From Actinomycetota bacterium (lineage in GTDB: Bacteria; Actinomycetota; Actinomycetes; S36-B12; UBA5976): a DNA stretch of 9,258 nt. The stretch spans positions 1-9,258 of the forward strand of contig WLGZ01000030.1 in assembly GCA_009702945.1 (NCBI GenBank). Reading direction: 5' to 3'. Positions within the stretch are counted from its first letter, which is position 1. Each line of letters begins with the position of its first letter. The position numbers and the translations under genes are program-made. Under the pieces are notes generated by a model. It searched no databases and was not told the origin of the DNA. It worked only from the letters and a program-made list of their open reading frames with translations. This document shows positions 6,736 through 9,258 of this stretch, in pieces.

Positions 6736-7734
6736 ATGGCGTTAAACCTTGTCACTGCATCTGGGTCAGGCGCGGAACGCGGCGCACAACTTGGTGAGCA
6801 ACTTTCAGATCTTCTTGAAACCGCTTGGAATAGATGGGTACTTCACTTCAGCAAGAACGATGTTGATGCTGAGGATCTTGCGCAGAGATTGACTGAAGTG
6901 GGCGGTTGGGAAACTGCGGAGCGTTATTGTCCAGACTTAGTTGCAGAACTAGAAGCAATGGCAGAAGCTGCCAACATGCCCTGGTACCAAGTCGCTGCGC
7001 TTTCAATGTTGGATGAATCTTGGGCGCTAACTGGTGGCATGGGTTGCACTGCGATCGCCATAACTCGTGAGGGTTCGCGAGCTGCTGGACAAAACATGGA
7101 CTTGCCAGATTGGACCAATGGTCTACAAACTGTTTTGCGAGTTAAAGACAAGTCAGGTTTAGGCGTGATTGCCGCAACTTATCCAGGTTCACTTGCCACG
7201 ATGGGAATGAATTCCAATGGTGTCATCGTTGTGGTTAACGCCTTGGATCTTGCCACCAACATGACTGGGATGCCCGTTGATTTTGTTACTCGCGGTGCCT
7301 TGCACCAACCAACTGCTGCTGATGCGATTGCCTACATCCGCGAGATCCCACATGCCGTTGGGCAAAACTACACTGTATTAGATAGCAAAGATTTGTTCAT
7401 GGTTGAAGCAGCCGCGGACAAAGTGATTGATGTGCCAACTCATGCAGCAGTATCTGGACACACCAACCATGCCTTCACTCGGGAATACATCGGGTCGGAA
7501 GGCTCTTACGCCCGCATGGCAGCGGTCGAAGATAACCGAGAACAACTAAACACCGCCGAAGATATCAAAAATCTATTGCTGGACAAAGATTCTGGAGTTT
7601 GTATCACCCTTGGCCGTTGGCGCGAAGATATGTACTCATTTATGGGTCTGGTTGGCGATTCAGGCACCAAGCAAGCTTGGGTTAATGCCGCCCCAGCATA
7701 TGGTGGTGCTTTTGAAGAAGTTGAATTTATCTAA
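6736..7734 (+). CDS. C45-family Ntn-hydrolase (acyl-CoA:6-aminopenicillanate acyltransferase-like)
   Basis: This is a member of the AAT/peptidase C45 family of N-terminal nucleophile hydrolases. These are made as proenzymes, cut themselves before a cysteine, and then use that cysteine to cleave or transfer acyl groups on amides. The 332-residue protein has the hallmark Gly-Cys site in GGMGCTAIAITREG (Cys104, nearly the same position as Cys103 of fungal IAT). This is followed by AAGQNMDLPDW, MGMNSNGVIVVVNAL, and SGHTNHAFT, where the Asn-His pair corresponds to the oxyanion asparagine of the family. Self-cleavage would give chains of about 103 and 229 residues. No signal peptide is seen. It starts 9 nt after the urease-like alpha gene, so the products are probably used together. 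The substrate is unknown; hydrolysis of an N-acylated amine or amino acid is more likely in a bacterium than penicillin synthesis. Confidence 0.86.
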   Translation: MALNLVTASGSGAERGAQLGEQLSDLLETAWNRWVLHFSKNDVDAEDLAQRLTEVGGWETAERYCPDLVAELEAMAEAANMPWYQVAALSMLDESWALTGGMGCTAIAITREGSRAAGQNMDLPDWTNGLQTVLRVKDKSGLGVIAATYPGSLATMGMNSNGVIVVVNALDLATNMTGMPVDFVTRGALHQPTAADAIAYIREIPHAVGQNYTVLDSKDLFMVEAAADKVIDVPTHAAVSGHTNHAFTREYIGSEGSYARMAAVEDNREQLNTAEDIKNLLLDKDSGVCITLGRWREDMYSFMGLVGDSGTKQAWVNAAPAYGGAFEEVEFI

Positions 7735-7760
7735 GTCTGCACGTGTGCCCAACTCGTAAA

Positions 7761-7777
7761 GTCCCTAGGCTAGGGAC
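7761..7777 (+). promoter_or_regulatory. Perfect palindrome over the -10 box, leaderless promoter of the flavoenzyme gene
   Basis: GTCCCTAG-G-CTAGGGAC is a perfect 8-bp inverted repeat with a 1-nt centre, ending directly at the ATG (7778). It contains TAGGCT (7766-7771), an actinobacterial -10 box with 6 nt to the start codon, so the transcript is probably leaderless. A dimeric repressor bound here would block RNA polymerase. At the RNA level only part of the repeat would be transcribed. No T-tract follows, so it is not a terminator. Confidence 0.55.
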
Positions 7778-9022
7778 ATGAGTTCACAGAACAATGTCAC
7801 AGTAATTGGCGGCGGAATCGTTGGTCTTGCCTGCGCCTGGGAATTAGCAAAAGACGGCGCTTCGGTAATCGTGGTTGAAACTGGTGGATCAAGTTACGGC
7901 ACATCGCTTGCAAATGCAGGTTGGATTAGCCCGAGTCACATAATTCCGTTCGCCGCGCCAGGCATGGTGCAAACCGGATTCAAAAATCTAATTGGACGCA
8001 CTGGCGCATTTGCAATGACACCGGGTGCTGGTCCACTTCTTGCGCCATGGACTCTTAAATTTGCTCGCTCCTGCACTGATGCGCACGTTGATCACTGCGC
8101 TCCTGCACTCAAAGAACTTCTCGATACCAGCATGGATGTTATCGAAGGACTTACTGAAACTACTGATCTAAAGCGAACTAATCAGCCGCAATGGTATGTC
8201 TACACATCCGACAATGCCGAAGCTGATGCTGAACATGAAGTCGATCTCGTAACTAAGTACGGTGTCGATGCGAAGCAACTTGATCTAGCAACAAGTTTGG
8301 AACAAGAACCGATTCTTAAGGATTCAGTTAAGGCCGTGGTTGAATTCAGCACGGACTTTGGCTTAGATCCTGGCAAGCTTGTTGAGGTCTACCGACGAAA
8401 CTGTGAAGCAATCGGCGTGACATTCCGAAATGAAAAAGTCACTGGCTTGTCTTCAACTAGTCGCAATGTAACGGTCGTTACATCTACTGATTCTTGGATT
8501 TGTGACTATGTCGTGTTAGCAGCTGGTGTTTGGTCTCGTGACCTTGCCAAGACGCTTGGTGAAAATCTTCCGATCATGCCAGCAAAGGGTCAGTCAGTAA
8601 CTCTGCCTGGAGTTACAAATCGACCATCGAGAACTTTGATGCTTGCAGACCAAAGAATCGCAACTAATCCACTCGATTGGGGTTTCCGGATGAGCACTGG
8701 ATTCGCACTTACATCTTCAAGTGACATGTCGGTTAACTCAAAAGCAACAGAGAAGTTAATTGCCACAGCTCGTCAGGCCTTAAATCTGCCAGATAAATTC
8801 GAAGTTAAGAATGAACTCGCGGGCTTGCGTCCGGCCAGTCCAGATGGCATGCCATATATAGGTGCGCTGCCCAAGGCTCCTCGTGTGATTGCTGCTACTG
8901 GCCACGGCATGCTGGGGCTAATGATGGGTCCAGGAACTGGAAAGTTTGTGTCCGATTTGGTTGCTGGACGCCCTGTTTCCCGTGATGTCTTGAAATTCTC
9001 CCCCGCCAGACCCCGTCTTTAA
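7778..9022 (+). CDS. FAD-dependent D-amino-acid dehydrogenase/oxidase family protein (DadA-like)
   Basis: This is a flavoprotein of the DAO superfamily, closest in layout to the small D-amino-acid dehydrogenase DadA, which oxidises D-amino acids to 2-oxo acids and ammonia and passes electrons to the respiratory chain. The N-terminal Rossmann motif is VIGGGIVGLACAWELAKDG (glycines 11, 13, 16) ending in the ribose-binding Glu of VVVE. It is followed by SLANAGWISPSHIIPFAAPG, the DadA-like region after the FAD site. VVLAAGVWSRDL marks the second FAD-contacting part, and the C-terminal GLRPASPDGMPYIG plus ATGHGMLGLMMGPGTGK closes the FAD site. At 414 residues it is of normal length (DadA is about 430). 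The ATG start fits the Rossmann fold beginning at residue 7 and the adjacent -10 box. Proline, glycine or other secondary-amine oxidation cannot be excluded. It appears to form its own transcript after the urease-like operon. Confidence 0.87.
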   Translation: MSSQNNVTVIGGGIVGLACAWELAKDGASVIVVETGGSSYGTSLANAGWISPSHIIPFAAPGMVQTGFKNLIGRTGAFAMTPGAGPLLAPWTLKFARSCTDAHVDHCAPALKELLDTSMDVIEGLTETTDLKRTNQPQWYVYTSDNAEADAEHEVDLVTKYGVDAKQLDLATSLEQEPILKDSVKAVVEFSTDFGLDPGKLVEVYRRNCEAIGVTFRNEKVTGLSSTSRNVTVVTSTDSWICDYVVLAAGVWSRDLAKTLGENLPIMPAKGQSVTLPGVTNRPSRTLMLADQRIATNPLDWGFRMSTGFALTSSSDMSVNSKATEKLIATARQALNLPDKFEVKNELAGLRPASPDGMPYIGALPKAPRVIAATGHGMLGLMMGPGTGKFVSDLVAGRPVSRDVLKFSPARPRL

Positions 9023-9053
9023 TTGCCTTTTTGAGCGTTAGCAAACTGTGACA

Positions 9054-9061
9054 TTGCGCAA
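9054..9061 (+). repeat. TTGCGCAA palindrome in the intergenic region
   Basis: This is a perfect 8-bp palindrome about 40 nt before the larger dyad at 9100-9129. It shares the TTGCG half with it and may be a second site for the same regulator. It is short enough to be chance. Confidence 0.3.
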
Positions 9062-9099
9062 ATTGCCATTATTCATTGTGATTTCGTTGTAAGTTTCAC

Positions 9100-9129
9100 T
9101 TGCGAAACCCGTTTCGCGCGAAATCGCAA
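9100..9129 (+). promoter_or_regulatory. Nested inverted repeats, candidate operator for the ABC transporter gene
   Basis: This lies in the 126-nt non-coding gap between the flavoenzyme and the ABC ATPase. An outer pair TTGCGA (9100-9105) and TCGCAA (9124-9129) encloses GCGAAAC-CC-GTTTCGC (9102-9117). That overlaps a perfect 12-bp palindrome TTTCGCGCGAAA (9112-9123), so the GCGAAA half-site occurs three times in alternating orientation. The block ends 19 nt before the TTG start and follows a possible -10 (TAAGTT, 9090-9095), a normal place for a repressor site. A LacI-type regulator is possible from the GAAAC/GTTTC halves but not shown. Confidence 0.5.
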
Positions 9130-9148
9130 CACTTGAAAGTAGGCAACT

Positions 9149-9258
9149 TTGAGCGAGAAGTATCTAGAGATTCGCAACATTACAAAGGTTTTCCAAACTC
9201 CTGAAGGTGGCGAAGTTCGCGCACTCGATGACGTGACCCTGGATATTGCCAGTGGTGA
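9149..9258 (+). CDS. ABC transporter ATP-binding protein, 3' partial
   Basis: The first 36 codons of an ABC ATPase run off the window. The translated start (LEIRNITKVF, then a TPEGGEVRALDDVTLDIASG stretch) has the two opening strands of the nucleotide-binding domain: an aromatic at the position that stacks on adenine (Phe near residue 15), and the ALxxVxLxIxxGE lead-in to Walker A, which itself lies beyond the edge. The style resembles NitT/TauT-type importers of small organic nitrogen or sulfur compounds, but this part cannot fix the subfamily. The TTG start is chosen because the protein begins properly there and an AGG (9141-9143) lies 5 nt upstream. The preceding dyads suggest regulated expression, fitting a substrate-inducible uptake system for the catabolic genes before it. 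Confidence 0.8.
   Translation, partial: MSEKYLEIRNITKVFQTPEGGEVRALDDVTLDIASG

Noticed and set aside
9008..9030. AGAC-CCC-GTCT followed by T-rich sequence at the end of the flavoenzyme gene as a terminator
   Set aside because: A 4-bp stem partly inside the coding region with an interrupted T-run is too weak to call.

Overview
The window looks like a piece of an actinobacterial chromosome of moderate GC content (about half, by eye). Everything recognisable is on the + strand, tightly packed, with similar codon use throughout. Clues to an actinobacterium are the fused urease gamma-beta subunit, two genes whose start codon sits exactly 6 nt after a TAGGNT -10 box (leaderless transcripts), and frequent TAG stops. 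A free-living aquatic, reduced-GC actinobacterium is a guess from composition and compactness, not something the sequence proves.

Layout. (1) 1-2642: the 3' end of a B12-dependent diol/glycerol dehydratase operon. It holds the medium subunit (open to the window edge and probably fused to the large subunit), the small subunit, and the large subunit of the reactivating chaperone. (2) 2729-4327: an amidohydrolase of the Amidohydro_3/YtcJ type with a strong ribosome binding site of its own. (3) 4361-7734: a three-gene operon of fused urease gamma-beta, urease-like alpha, and a self-processing C45 (penicillin acyltransferase-like) Ntn-hydrolase. The first two genes overlap by 4 bp and the third starts 9 nt after the second. 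(4) 7778-9022: an FAD-dependent D-amino-acid dehydrogenase/oxidase-type enzyme, starting right after a perfect palindrome that covers its -10 box. (5) 9023-9148: the only sizeable non-coding gap, with nested dyads that look like a repressor site. (6) 9149-end: the N-terminus of an ABC transporter ATPase.

How they may work together. The dehydratase genes make aldehydes from 1,2-diols or glycerol, with a reactivase that keeps the cobalamin enzyme alive. The genes after them all act on C-N bonds: a metal amidohydrolase, a urease-like nickel-site enzyme, an amide-cleaving or acyl-transferring Ntn-hydrolase and an amine-oxidising flavoprotein, followed by an importer ATPase. This suggests scavenging of an organic nitrogen compound.

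The most interesting point is the urease-like alpha subunit. It keeps all nickel ligands, the carbamylated lysine and the catalytic His and Arg, but its substrate-side loop is rewritten and 4 residues shorter, and residues 319, 363 and 222 differ from classical urease. No urease accessory gene (ureD/E/F/G) lies in the window. It may be a urease relative with a different substrate.

No tRNA, rRNA, CRISPR array, insertion sequence or clear intrinsic terminator was seen.
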